Origin: Herpetosiphonaceae bacterium
GTDB taxonomy: Bacteria > Chloroflexota > Chloroflexia > Chloroflexales > Kallotenuaceae
Direction: 5' to 3'
Length of the DNA: 6,289 bases
Assembly (NCBI GenBank): GCA_030147335.1
Contig: JASKZZ010000381.1
Span: forward strand, 1 to 6,289
The notes under the pieces were generated by a model. That model made no database searches, was not told where the DNA came from, and saw only the letters and a list, made by a program, of their open reading frames with translations. The position numbers were made by a program, and so were the translations under genes. Below are positions 1-6,044 of the stretch, piece after piece. How positions within the stretch are numbered: the first letter of the stretch is position 1; each line of letters opens with the position of its first letter.

Positions 1-495
1 GCCAAGCTGATCTCCGAGGTTGAGCCGTCCAGTGAAGCACGTTATGTGCGCTTTGAGACGGTGGAACGACCCGAAGCTATGCCGGGACAGCGTGACGATT
101 ATTTTCCGTGGCCGTATGTTGAGGGCTTACGGCTTGACGAGGCGATGCACGATCTGACCATTCTCTCGACGGGCTTATATGGTAAGCCGTTGTTGCCACA
201 GAATGGCGCGCCTTTACGCCTGGTTGTGCCGTGGAAATATGGCTTTAAAAGCATCAAGTCAATAGTTAAGATCGACCTTGTTGCTGAGCCGCCTCGTTCG
301 CTGTGGATGGCATCTGCTCCTAATGAGTACGGGTTTTACGCGAATGTCAATCCCGACGTGCCGCATCCACGCTGGTCACAGTCGAGCGAGCGGCGTATTG
401 GTGAGCGAGGCCGACGACGAACGCAAATGTTCAATGGCTATGCCGAGCAGGTGGCGGCTTTGTACACTGATATGGATCTCCAGGCTAATTTCTGA
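1..495 (+). CDS. msrP: MsrP, periplasmic protein-methionine-sulfoxide reductase catalytic subunit (C-terminal part)
   Basis: This is the molybdopterin-containing subunit of the MsrPQ system (formerly YedY), which reduces methionine sulfoxide in proteins outside the cytoplasmic membrane. The reading frame is open from base 1, so the N-terminus lies outside the window; the in-frame GTG at 46 is an internal valine, not the start. The 164 visible residues are about half of the family length (E. coli about 334 aa). Recognisable family blocks, numbered from the first visible codon, are WPYVEGLRLDEAMH (37-50), NGAPLRLVVPWKYGFKSIKS (68-87, part of the cofactor-binding core), APNEYGFYANVNP (106-118) and HPRWSQ (122-127), ending FNGYAEQ...LQANF. 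The Tat signal and the Mo-ligating cysteine would be in the missing part. The stop codon shares its last base with the msrQ ATG (TGATG), so the two genes are translationally coupled. Identification is firm; only the 5' part is unknown. Confidence 0.95.
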   Translation, partial: AKLISEVEPSSEARYVRFETVERPEAMPGQRDDYFPWPYVEGLRLDEAMHDLTILSTGLYGKPLLPQNGAPLRLVVPWKYGFKSIKSIVKIDLVAEPPRSLWMASAPNEYGFYANVNPDVPHPRWSQSSERRIGERGRRRTQMFNGYAEQVAALYTDMDLQANF

Positions 496-1154
496 TGCGT
501 CGTTCTTCCTTGCGCGTGCTTCAGGTCATCACGCATTTGGGCGCACTTGCACCTTTGGTCGTGCTTGTGTGGGATGGCCTGCGCGACCAGTTGACTGTCA
601 ATCCGATTCAAGAAATCAGCGCTCGCACCGGCAAAATTGCACTCGTTTTGTTGGTGCTGTCGCTCGTCTGTACGCCGCTCAATACCTTGTTCGGCTTCAA
701 GCAGGTGTTGCCGCTGCGTCGTCCGCTGGGATTATACGCGTTCGGCTACACAGTTTTACACTTGCTGAACTTTGCGGTCTTGGATTATGGGCTTGATCCG
801 CTGCTGCTACGCGAGGCCATTGTTGAAAAACGTTATGTTTTGGTTGGTTTTGCCGCGTTTTTATTACTGTTGCCACTGGCAGTAACGTCTACACAATCTT
901 TTCAGCGGCGTTTAGGAAAACGGTGGAAGCATTTGCATCGGCTGGTGTATCTTGCCGCGCTGCTTTCGATCGTGCATTTTGTTTGGCTGGTGAAGGCAGA
1001 TGTGCGCGAGCCATTAATCTATGGCGTGATTGTGGTGGCGCTGCTGGCTCTACGTCTGCCACCAATCCGGCGAACATTGATAACGGCACGGCAAGGGCAG
1101 GGAACAAACAAAATCGTCCGCGCGTCGAGCGTGCCTGGCTCAGATGATCACTAG
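495..1154 (+). CDS. msrQ: MsrQ, heme-binding membrane subunit of the methionine-sulfoxide reductase system
   Basis: This membrane b-type cytochrome (formerly YedZ; ferric-reductase-like transmembrane family) passes electrons from the quinone pool or a cytosolic flavin reductase to MsrP. The 219 residues are close to the E. coli length of 211. About six hydrophobic segments can be seen, near residues 9-27, 46-64, 79-98, 114-131, 149-166 and 174-188. The conserved NPIQEISARTGKIALVLL stretch (36-53) follows the first segment. His89, His148 and His161 have nearly the same spacing as the heme-ligand histidines reported for E. coli (91, 151, 164); His14 and His146 are additional. The start ATG overlaps the msrP stop by one base. 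There is only a weak purine motif (CAGG) before it, so coupling to msrP translation probably sets the start. The C-terminal tail after residue 190 is basic, then polar, and should be cytoplasmic. Confidence 0.95.
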   Translation: MRRSSLRVLQVITHLGALAPLVVLVWDGLRDQLTVNPIQEISARTGKIALVLLVLSLVCTPLNTLFGFKQVLPLRRPLGLYAFGYTVLHLLNFAVLDYGLDPLLLREAIVEKRYVLVGFAAFLLLLPLAVTSTQSFQRRLGKRWKHLHRLVYLAALLSIVHFVWLVKADVREPLIYGVIVVALLALRLPPIRRTLITARQGQGTNKIVRASSVPGSDDH

Positions 1155-1176
1155 TTCACACTATATGATTATTTGT

Positions 1177-1212
1177 CCATGGGCCATGTGGTGCGTCTCA
1201 CATGACCCATGG
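1177..1212. terminator. Long inverted repeat between convergent msrPQ and chemoreceptor genes
   Basis: The arms 1177-1190 (CCATGGGCCATGTG) and 1199-1212 (CACATGACCCATGG) pair at 13 of 14 positions, with one C/A mismatch at 1184/1205 and an 8-nt loop. It starts 23 bp after the msrQ stop and lies between two converging transcription units, the usual place for a terminator. Neither side has a clear T-run, so an intrinsic terminator is likely but not certain; a 3'-end-stabilising hairpin or a protein-binding palindrome would look the same. A smaller hairpin (AGATCA, loop GATT, TGATCT; 1216-1231) follows directly. Confidence 0.55.
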
Positions 1213-1235
1213 GAAAGATCAGATTTGATCTGTCA

Positions 1236-1303
1236 TGTATGGTAACGCTGGGTATAGCTCATCGGGTACGCGTGTATGGTAAAGATACTCCCTATGTACA
1301 TAG
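1236..1303. repeat. Short direct repeat and palindrome in the convergent gap
   Basis: TGTATGGTAA occurs exactly twice, at 1236-1245 and 1273-1282, 37 bp apart. It is followed by the perfect 12-bp palindrome CTATGTACATAG at 1292-1303. The stretch lies downstream of both flanking genes, so promoter function for either is unlikely. I see no coding potential here, and the short repeats may be chance. Confidence 0.3.
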
Positions 1304-1411
1304 CTGAAGCACTTGCGATCAGGACCCAGCGCGATTGGAATGCGATAAACCTACCTTCCTTGGGACGTTTCCGTGAAGCCACGTTTGCTCAACAGCATTT
1401 TCACGAGCGAG

Positions 1412-3712
1412 TTATAAACGATAGGCGGCAATCGTTGTGTGAAGTGACTGCGCGAGTGCATGCAGATCCTGGGCCGCTCGTTCAGCTTGACGTGTACTAG
1501 ACAGGGCTTGCGTAGTTGCCTGCTGGATACTCGTCATCGCCTGTCCGATCTGCTCCATTCCCGCCGTCTGCTGCTGCGAAGCCGCTGCCATTTGCATATT
1601 CGCCTGCGCCCCACTCTCGACCTCAAGCGCCATGCGGTGGATCACTTGTCCTGCCTGATTGGCCAGCTTGCCGCCGGCGTCTACGCCTTTGGTCCCTTCT
1701 TCGGTTACCAGCACTGCCGCATTGGTTGCCCGCTGAATCTCGCTCAGGATTTCGCGCACTTGAATGGTTGCTTTCTTCGATCGCTCGGCTAGTTCGCGCA
1801 CATGCTGCGCTACGACCGCGAAGCTCTTGCCCTGCTCACCGGCTCGCGCGGCCTCAATGGCTGCGTTGAGCGCAAGCAGGTTTGACTGATCGGCAATCTC
1901 TGAGACAGTGGTGATGATGGTGGAGATGGCCTGAGTCTGCTCGGCGAGGGCAAGAATTGTTTCAGCAATGCTGCCAACGCGGTCCTTGATGTGGCTCATG
2001 CCGCTTACAGTGTCCTCAACCGCACGCGAGCCACGGCGTGCCACGTCCAGCATGGCTTGTGTATCGTGAGCCACCTGTGTTGCCTGCTCCGCCGTTTGTT
2101 GGGCAATCGTTTTGACCTCCTCGATGGTTGTCGAGGTTTGGGTTATGGCCGCAGATTGCTCCGCAGCACTTGCTGCCTGTTGCGTTGTAGATGTGAGGAT
2201 TTCCGCCGTGGCACGGGCAATATTGATGTTTGCTTCCTGCACATGTAGCGTCATCGCGCGCAGATTCTCAACCATGCTATTCATTCCTTCACCAAGCTGC
2301 CCGAGCGCGCCGCCTTGTACAATCTGCAATCGATGCGTCAAATCGCCAGATGCGACATGTTGTGTGAATGCGAGGTAATCGGCAACTGTTTGTTCCAGAT
2401 GCGTACGATCTGCAATCGCCGCTTGCTGCAATCGCTGTGCTTCAGCCTGTGCTGCCTGTTCTGCTGCAATACGCGCTTGAAGCGACTCGGCCATCGCGTT
2501 AAAGCTGGTTGCAAGGGTGCCGATTTCGTCGCGCTGCTCAATGTCGACACGCCGGGTCAATTCTCCTGTGGCTAGACCCTGAGCTGCGTGTGTGAGCCGA
2601 TTGAGCGGGGTGCTCAACAATTGGGCGATAACAACGGCAAATATAGCGGCGACAAATAATGCGCCAAGACTGATGAACAGGCTCATACGCCTGGCATAAT
2701 TTACTGGCTGTAAGCTTTCTGACGTGTCTTGGTGCAGCAACAATCGCCAATCCAGATTTTCGATGACCTCCTCGCCGATGATTGAGGTTATGACGGCAGA
2801 ACTGATAAAGCTAGGTTGATTGTTGTACTCTTGTTCAACGTAGCCGCTCGATGCTGCTCGAAGCTGGGAAAGCATCGCGGGCGCAAATGGCACAGGCTCC
2901 GCGCCTTGATTTATTCGTTGACCATTGGCGACAAGCGCCGCGCGTCCGGTTTCGCCGAGACGCATGGCATTGATCATTGTGAGAAGGGTGTCGAGTCGAT
3001 ACGTCGTTCGTAAAATCCCAACGACTTCCTGTGCGCCATGGCCATAGATCGGTACGGCGATCTGTACCGAGAACGCTTGTGTGTTCTCGTCGATGGTCGG
3101 CTGCCCGATAAACACCGCTCCCTGTCCATCATTCCAGGCCGCCTGCCACCATGCATCGTCCGCTTGATTGTAGTCTGTTGTACGTATAGTTGCCGCGGCC
3201 AGAGCTCCGTATTTGTCGGTTACAAGAACTTCGACGTTGTCAGGAAATGTTTGCTGGTACTCTTGCAGTTCCGAAGCAAGCACGTTCGTGATACTGCCTT
3301 GCACAATCGCTGCGCTATCCGGCGAACTCGTCCAGCCTGCATCTAGCGCTTGTATGTCTTGTTGAATCGACGAAGCAGTACCGGAATACGTGTCATTTAT
3401 CCTGTCAACTTCATCTTGAAGCAGCTTGCTCAACGCAAATGACTTCAACGAAGCGACTTCTCTGGACAGCCGATCGCCAACAGTGAGCGCACCCTGGCGT
3501 GCATTGCTCGAAAGCGTTTGGCTCATATCCTCAAGCAAGCCAGCACGGGTAATGCGGTCGATAAACACCGCGACCGTGGCAATTGACAGGGCCGTTACAA
3601 GAAGAAATGCAGCAACGAGCTTGGTACGCAACGAACGGTCCCCTATGACGCGCAGTGCTATACGTCGGCGTGATTCAACAGTTGGCGATGGGACTGTAGG
3701 TATGAAGCTCAT
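1412..3712 (-). CDS. Methyl-accepting chemotaxis protein with dCache sensor and tandem HAMP
   Basis: This 766-residue transmembrane chemoreceptor should sense a ligand outside the membrane and control a CheA-CheW complex. A cytoplasmic N-terminus of about 30 residues leads into TM1 (31-51). An extracytoplasmic region of about 290 residues follows, of double-Cache type, with DDAWWQAAWNDGQGAVFIGQ (185-204) and SVQIAVPIYG (215-224) as its recognisable core. TM2 is at about 343-366. A first HAMP (367-417, with DEIGTLATSFNAM) is joined by a Gln/Ala-rich coiled coil to a second HAMP-like unit (441-490, with GDLTHRL and GQLGEGMNSM). The signalling helices form a long hairpin with the conserved tip at 605-645 (SNLLALNAAIEAARAGEQGK at 610-629). 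About 143 residues follow the tip, roughly 20 heptads. Residues 514-522 and 709-717 fit the methylation consensus with E/Q pairs at 518-519 and 713-714. There is no C-terminal CheR-tethering pentapeptide. The ATG has a good GAGGAT upstream. No che gene is adjacent; the ligand is unknown. Confidence 0.95.
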   Translation of the reverse strand: MSFIPTVPSPTVESRRRIALRVIGDRSLRTKLVAAFLLVTALSIATVAVFIDRITRAGLLEDMSQTLSSNARQGALTVGDRLSREVASLKSFALSKLLQDEVDRINDTYSGTASSIQQDIQALDAGWTSSPDSAAIVQGSITNVLASELQEYQQTFPDNVEVLVTDKYGALAAATIRTTDYNQADDAWWQAAWNDGQGAVFIGQPTIDENTQAFSVQIAVPIYGHGAQEVVGILRTTYRLDTLLTMINAMRLGETGRAALVANGQRINQGAEPVPFAPAMLSQLRAASSGYVEQEYNNQPSFISSAVITSIIGEEVIENLDWRLLLHQDTSESLQPVNYARRMSLFISLGALFVAAIFAVVIAQLLSTPLNRLTHAAQGLATGELTRRVDIEQRDEIGTLATSFNAMAESLQARIAAEQAAQAEAQRLQQAAIADRTHLEQTVADYLAFTQHVASGDLTHRLQIVQGGALGQLGEGMNSMVENLRAMTLHVQEANINIARATAEILTSTTQQAASAAEQSAAITQTSTTIEEVKTIAQQTAEQATQVAHDTQAMLDVARRGSRAVEDTVSGMSHIKDRVGSIAETILALAEQTQAISTIITTVSEIADQSNLLALNAAIEAARAGEQGKSFAVVAQHVRELAERSKKATIQVREILSEIQRATNAAVLVTEEGTKGVDAGGKLANQAGQVIHRMALEVESGAQANMQMAAASQQQTAGMEQIGQAMTSIQQATTQALSSTRQAERAAQDLHALAQSLHTTIAAYRL

Positions 3713-3717
3713 GAAAT

Positions 3718-3723
3718 ATCCTC
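3718..3723 (-). promoter_or_regulatory. Ribosome binding site of the chemoreceptor gene
   Basis: On the minus strand GAGGAT precedes the ATG at 3712, with 7 nt between GAGG and the start codon. This supports the chosen start, which also gives a sensible short cytoplasmic leader before TM1. Confidence 0.7.
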
Positions 3724-3745
3724 ATGCGGTGTTTATAGCCAGTAT

Positions 3746-3761
3746 CAGGTATGGATACCTG
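3746..3761. promoter_or_regulatory. Palindrome upstream of the chemoreceptor gene, possible operator or leader hairpin
   Basis: CAGGTAT-GG-ATACCTG is a perfect 7-bp inverted repeat with a 2-bp centre, starting 34 bp upstream of the chemoreceptor ATG. On the minus strand a TATAAA hexamer lies at 3737-3732, just downstream of the palindrome. If it were a -10 box the palindrome would sit in the promoter spacer, a typical repressor position, but the transcript leader would then be too short for the ribosome binding site at 3718-3723. There is no convincing -35 box. The promoter is therefore not assigned. Confidence 0.35.
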
Positions 3762-4022
3762 CTCCAATCCGCAACAAGTACACCTTTCCGAGGTCAATCA
3801 GCAAACTTGCAGTCAGACGGACAGGATTCAATAGCGCAGCAACTCGGCTGGTAATCCCAAAACGAGCGCGTACACTATGCTCAAATGTCTAGGACAACGT
3901 AAAGCAATGATGAAAGAGAATAACCAGTTCATTACATCTTAGAAGTTGCCGTTAGTCCTTTCTTTGACCATAAAACTACCCATGTGTGTATATGACTCAA
4001 TAAAACATTGGCGCGTATGGTT

Positions 4023-4060
4023 AGGACAAACACAGGCAGCCACGTGCTGTCGTTTGTCTT
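4023..4060. other. Strong hairpin in the intergenic gap
   Basis: The sequence AGGACAAAC (4023-4031) pairs with GTTTGTCTT (4052-4060) over 9 positions, including one G-T wobble. An inner ACAG/CTGT helix and a CA/TG pair continue the stem with single-base bulges, and the inner part contains the CACGTG hexamer (4041-4046). There is no T-run on either side, so it does not look like a standard intrinsic terminator. It lies about 310 bp upstream of the chemoreceptor start and about 470 bp past the sulfatase stop. Role unknown: a structured RNA element, a protein site or a remnant of a mobile repeat are all possible. Confidence 0.4.
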
Positions 4061-4414
4061 CGACTATCTTTGAGTTGGGTGTGGATGAATCAATTGAGAA
4101 TAACGTATCTCATAGTGGGTGTGGTAGAGGTCGTGGCCTGAACAGCTTTGTTAGAAGTAATTTCGAGCCTGCTGGAGCTAAAGCGATGGCAATGAACAGC
4201 CCACGTTTGTATGTCGACATAACGAAACATTTTCATGCCTATTTGATTTTGTAATACCGATAATCAAAAATATACAAAAACGGCGAGACGAATATGACGC
4301 ACACATAATATGGAGAAACTTCCACAACCTATAGTTTTATTACAACCGATTGTTCGGCAGCAGATCGATCCAACGCCTTAAGTGATTTTGCTAGATTATT
4401 GCGACCTACCGTTT

Positions 4415-4443
4415 GTAGAGTCAATCTTTTTTGACTGCTCTAC
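4415..4443. other. Interrupted hairpin downstream of the sulfatase gene
   Basis: AGTCAA (4419-4424) and TTGACT (4431-4436) pair around a TCTTTT loop. An outer GTAG/CTAC helix (4415-4418 with 4440-4443) is set off by a 3-nt bulge. It lies about 85 nt beyond the sulfatase stop on the minus strand. It could end or protect that transcript, but it is weak and has no U-run after it. Confidence 0.25.
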
Positions 4444-4464
4444 ACAGCTGCCATAACACGCACG

Positions 4465-4500
4465 AACAATGTACAACAATGGTTACAACTCCGAACAATG
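4465..4500. repeat. Three AACAATG direct repeats just past the sulfatase gene
   Basis: AACAATG occurs at 4465-4471, 4475-4481 and 4494-4500, with start-to-start spacings of 10 and 19 bp, close to one and two helical turns. The outer two extend to CGAACAATG. An inverted relative, ATTGTTCGG, lies at 4349-4357. The copies may be a protein-binding cluster or chance in AT-rich DNA. Confidence 0.3.
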
Positions 4501-4526
4501 CGGAACACGAGCGTCAACAGCATGAG

Positions 4527-6002
4527 TTAGCGGGGCGTGATTCCAAGGCGGCTATATTGTTCAGGAGGAGCTTCGCAGCGTTGCAAGTGAGCTGCAATTT
4601 CTTGAACCAAGGCAGCTTCTAGTGCTGAATTGTCGATCGGCGATTGTTGCAGTGGGTCGGCAACGCTATCAAACAGGAGATGACGGGCAACGTAGGGAGG
4701 CTCCCCAGGATGCTGACGAGGTACCTGTCCGGACGTAGGAATTTTGTACAGTGGCAGATTGTAGGTGTGGCTAAAATAGCGTCCCATTTCGATTTTGTCG
4801 TAGGTGTCGCGGGGAAACCACTGGTTGAGTGTTCGAACTGGCATTGCCGTGTACGCATATAACGGTCCGCCATCAGCATTAACCGGATTACGGATATATA
4901 CATGCCGACCGTCGGTGATATTCATGGCCATGCCGAAATAGCCAAAAATCGCTGTTTCACGTACGGCTCCACCAGCTATGGCTTGACGGAGGGAATGACC
5001 TTGGACGAATGGTGGCAGGGGACAGCCATAAATATCGAGAAATGTCGGCATCAGGTCGATGGTCTGCGTAAGCGCGCTGACGCGACTTCCCGCTCGCTCA
5101 CCACCCGGCAGATGCATGATAAGCGGAATACGTACAATCTCGTTGTACATCGGCATGTAGTTCTTCATCCAGTAATCATGTTCTGCCAGCATCGTGCCGT
5201 GATCTGTTGTAAAGACTACCAGCGTATCGTCCCAAAGATGAAGGTCATCAAGCTTATCGAAAATCTTGCCGACCCAGTAGTCGGTCATCGTCAGCAGGCC
5301 GGCGTAGCACTTGCGGATATGTGCAACGGCTTCCGGCAACTCGCTAACCTCCTGGTAGCTCGGCCAGTCGAACCAGGGACCATCCCAGGTGTCGTTATAC
5401 AGCGCACGGTAGGGTTCAGTGCAGTAAAATGGCTCGTGCGGATCAAATATTTCTACCTGTAGAAACCAATTGTCAGCCTGTTTATTTTGTTCAAGCCACT
5501 CAATGGCTGCTCGAGCGGTGCGTGGTCCAGAAAAATCTTCCTCGTGTTGCTGGCGGGTGCGATTATGAACATTCTGTGGTGTGGCCTGTCCAAGATGATC
5601 GGGTAGAGCAAGCGCGTCAACCAGTGAAACCCACGGGTCGTTTTCCTGGCCACGAAAAAACTCCCAGGTGTTAAAGGCCGTATGGTAATTCTCGCCGCCA
5701 AGCTCAAAATAATGGTCGTGGTCGGTCAGTAAATGAGTAAACACACCGGCTTTGCGAAGTTCACCTGGCAGCGTATCATCGTAGGGTTCGATTGGTCCCC
5801 AGCCACGATACATGAAATTATGCCGGCCAGTCATGAATTCACGACGCGCCGGAATGCACGGCAATGATCCCACCCAGTGATTATCAAAGGTGATACCACG
5901 TTGCGCCAAGCGCGACAGGTTGGGCGTTTTGACCCAATCATTGCCGTAGGCTTCAAGATAGTCGCGGCGCACGGTATCCAGCACCAGAAAGAGCGTTTTC
6001 AT
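4527..6002 (-). CDS. Type I sulfatase (alkaline phosphatase superfamily, formylglycine-dependent)
   Basis: This 491-residue hydrolase should cleave sulfate esters, or possibly related phospho/phosphonate esters, in the cytoplasm, since no signal peptide is present. The N-terminal MKTLFLVLDTVRRDYL carries the first metal aspartate (Asp9). The sulfatase signature CIPARREFMTGR (49-60) fits C-x-P-x-R-x4-T-G, so Cys49 is the expected formylglycine site. Other likely active-site positions are His189 in FDPHEPF, the metal pair Asp267-His268 in FTTDHGT, and Lys280 in YWMKN. Only one Asp is present at the first site (DT, not the DD of many arylsulfatases), and the D-C-D-H set recalls phosphonate monoester hydrolases. 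The C-terminal LFDSVADPLQQSPID is the usual closing block. The length is normal and the frame intact. The start is the ATG at 6002, with a weak AGG about 7 nt upstream. It follows the esterase gene by 42 bp on the same strand, suggesting an operon. The maturase gene is not in the window; the natural substrate cannot be read from sequence. Confidence 0.9.
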   Translation of the reverse strand: MKTLFLVLDTVRRDYLEAYGNDWVKTPNLSRLAQRGITFDNHWVGSLPCIPARREFMTGRHNFMYRGWGPIEPYDDTLPGELRKAGVFTHLLTDHDHYFELGGENYHTAFNTWEFFRGQENDPWVSLVDALALPDHLGQATPQNVHNRTRQQHEEDFSGPRTARAAIEWLEQNKQADNWFLQVEIFDPHEPFYCTEPYRALYNDTWDGPWFDWPSYQEVSELPEAVAHIRKCYAGLLTMTDYWVGKIFDKLDDLHLWDDTLVVFTTDHGTMLAEHDYWMKNYMPMYNEIVRIPLIMHLPGGERAGSRVSALTQTIDLMPTFLDIYGCPLPPFVQGHSLRQAIAGGAVRETAIFGYFGMAMNITDGRHVYIRNPVNADGGPLYAYTAMPVRTLNQWFPRDTYDKIEMGRYFSHTYNLPLYKIPTSGQVPRQHPGEPPYVARHLLFDSVADPLQQSPIDNSALEAALVQEIAAHLQRCEAPPEQYSRLGITPR

Positions 6003-6044
6003 ATAGTGCCTGTTTGTGACTTCGGCCTGGACGAGCGGACGGTG

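Larger units (their letters stand above)
3713..4526. other. 814-bp AT-richer intergenic gap without a convincing gene
   Basis: The gap separates the sulfatase end from the chemoreceptor start, both on the minus strand. Hand counts give about 41% GC over 3961-4440 and about 37% over 4201-4440, against about 55-58% in sampled coding stretches. Open frames on both strands are short, lack good ribosome binding sites and do not resemble a known family. The longest on the plus strand (3946-4254) would need a TTG start. It should contain the chemoreceptor promoter and the 3' end of the esterase-sulfatase transcript. It holds a 38-nt hairpin, a weaker hairpin and short repeats, listed separately. No insertion-sequence ends or target-site duplications were found. 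Confidence 0.6.

Noticed and set aside
278..796. 172-codon plus-strand frame across the msrP-msrQ junction
   Set aside because: It is out of frame with two well-conserved genes that fully explain the DNA.
1460..1869. Two plus-strand open frames of 110 and 117 codons
   Set aside because: Both are antisense to the chemoreceptor signalling domain; the Arg/Leu/Cys-rich translations are typical of a shadow frame.
3426..3854. 142-codon plus-strand frame running into the intergenic gap
   Set aside because: Most of it is antisense to the chemoreceptor N-terminus and the remainder covers its upstream region; no recognisable protein family.
4130..4165. Possible integron attC-like site around CTGAACAGCTTTGTTAG
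   Set aside because: The core GTTAGAA does not match GTTRRRY fully, the arms pair only with a bulge, and there is no integrase or cassette structure.
3946..4254. Plus-strand frame of 102 codons in the gap
   Set aside because: It would need a TTG start, has no clear ribosome binding site and resembles no known protein; kept only as part of the gap description.
4465..4500. Repeats considered as a CRISPR remnant
   Set aside because: The units are only 7-9 bp with spacings of 10-19 bp and there is no cas gene.
4902..5462. 186-codon open frame on the plus strand
   Set aside because: It lies wholly opposite the sulfatase gene, whose motifs are intact, and its translation shows no domain-like features.
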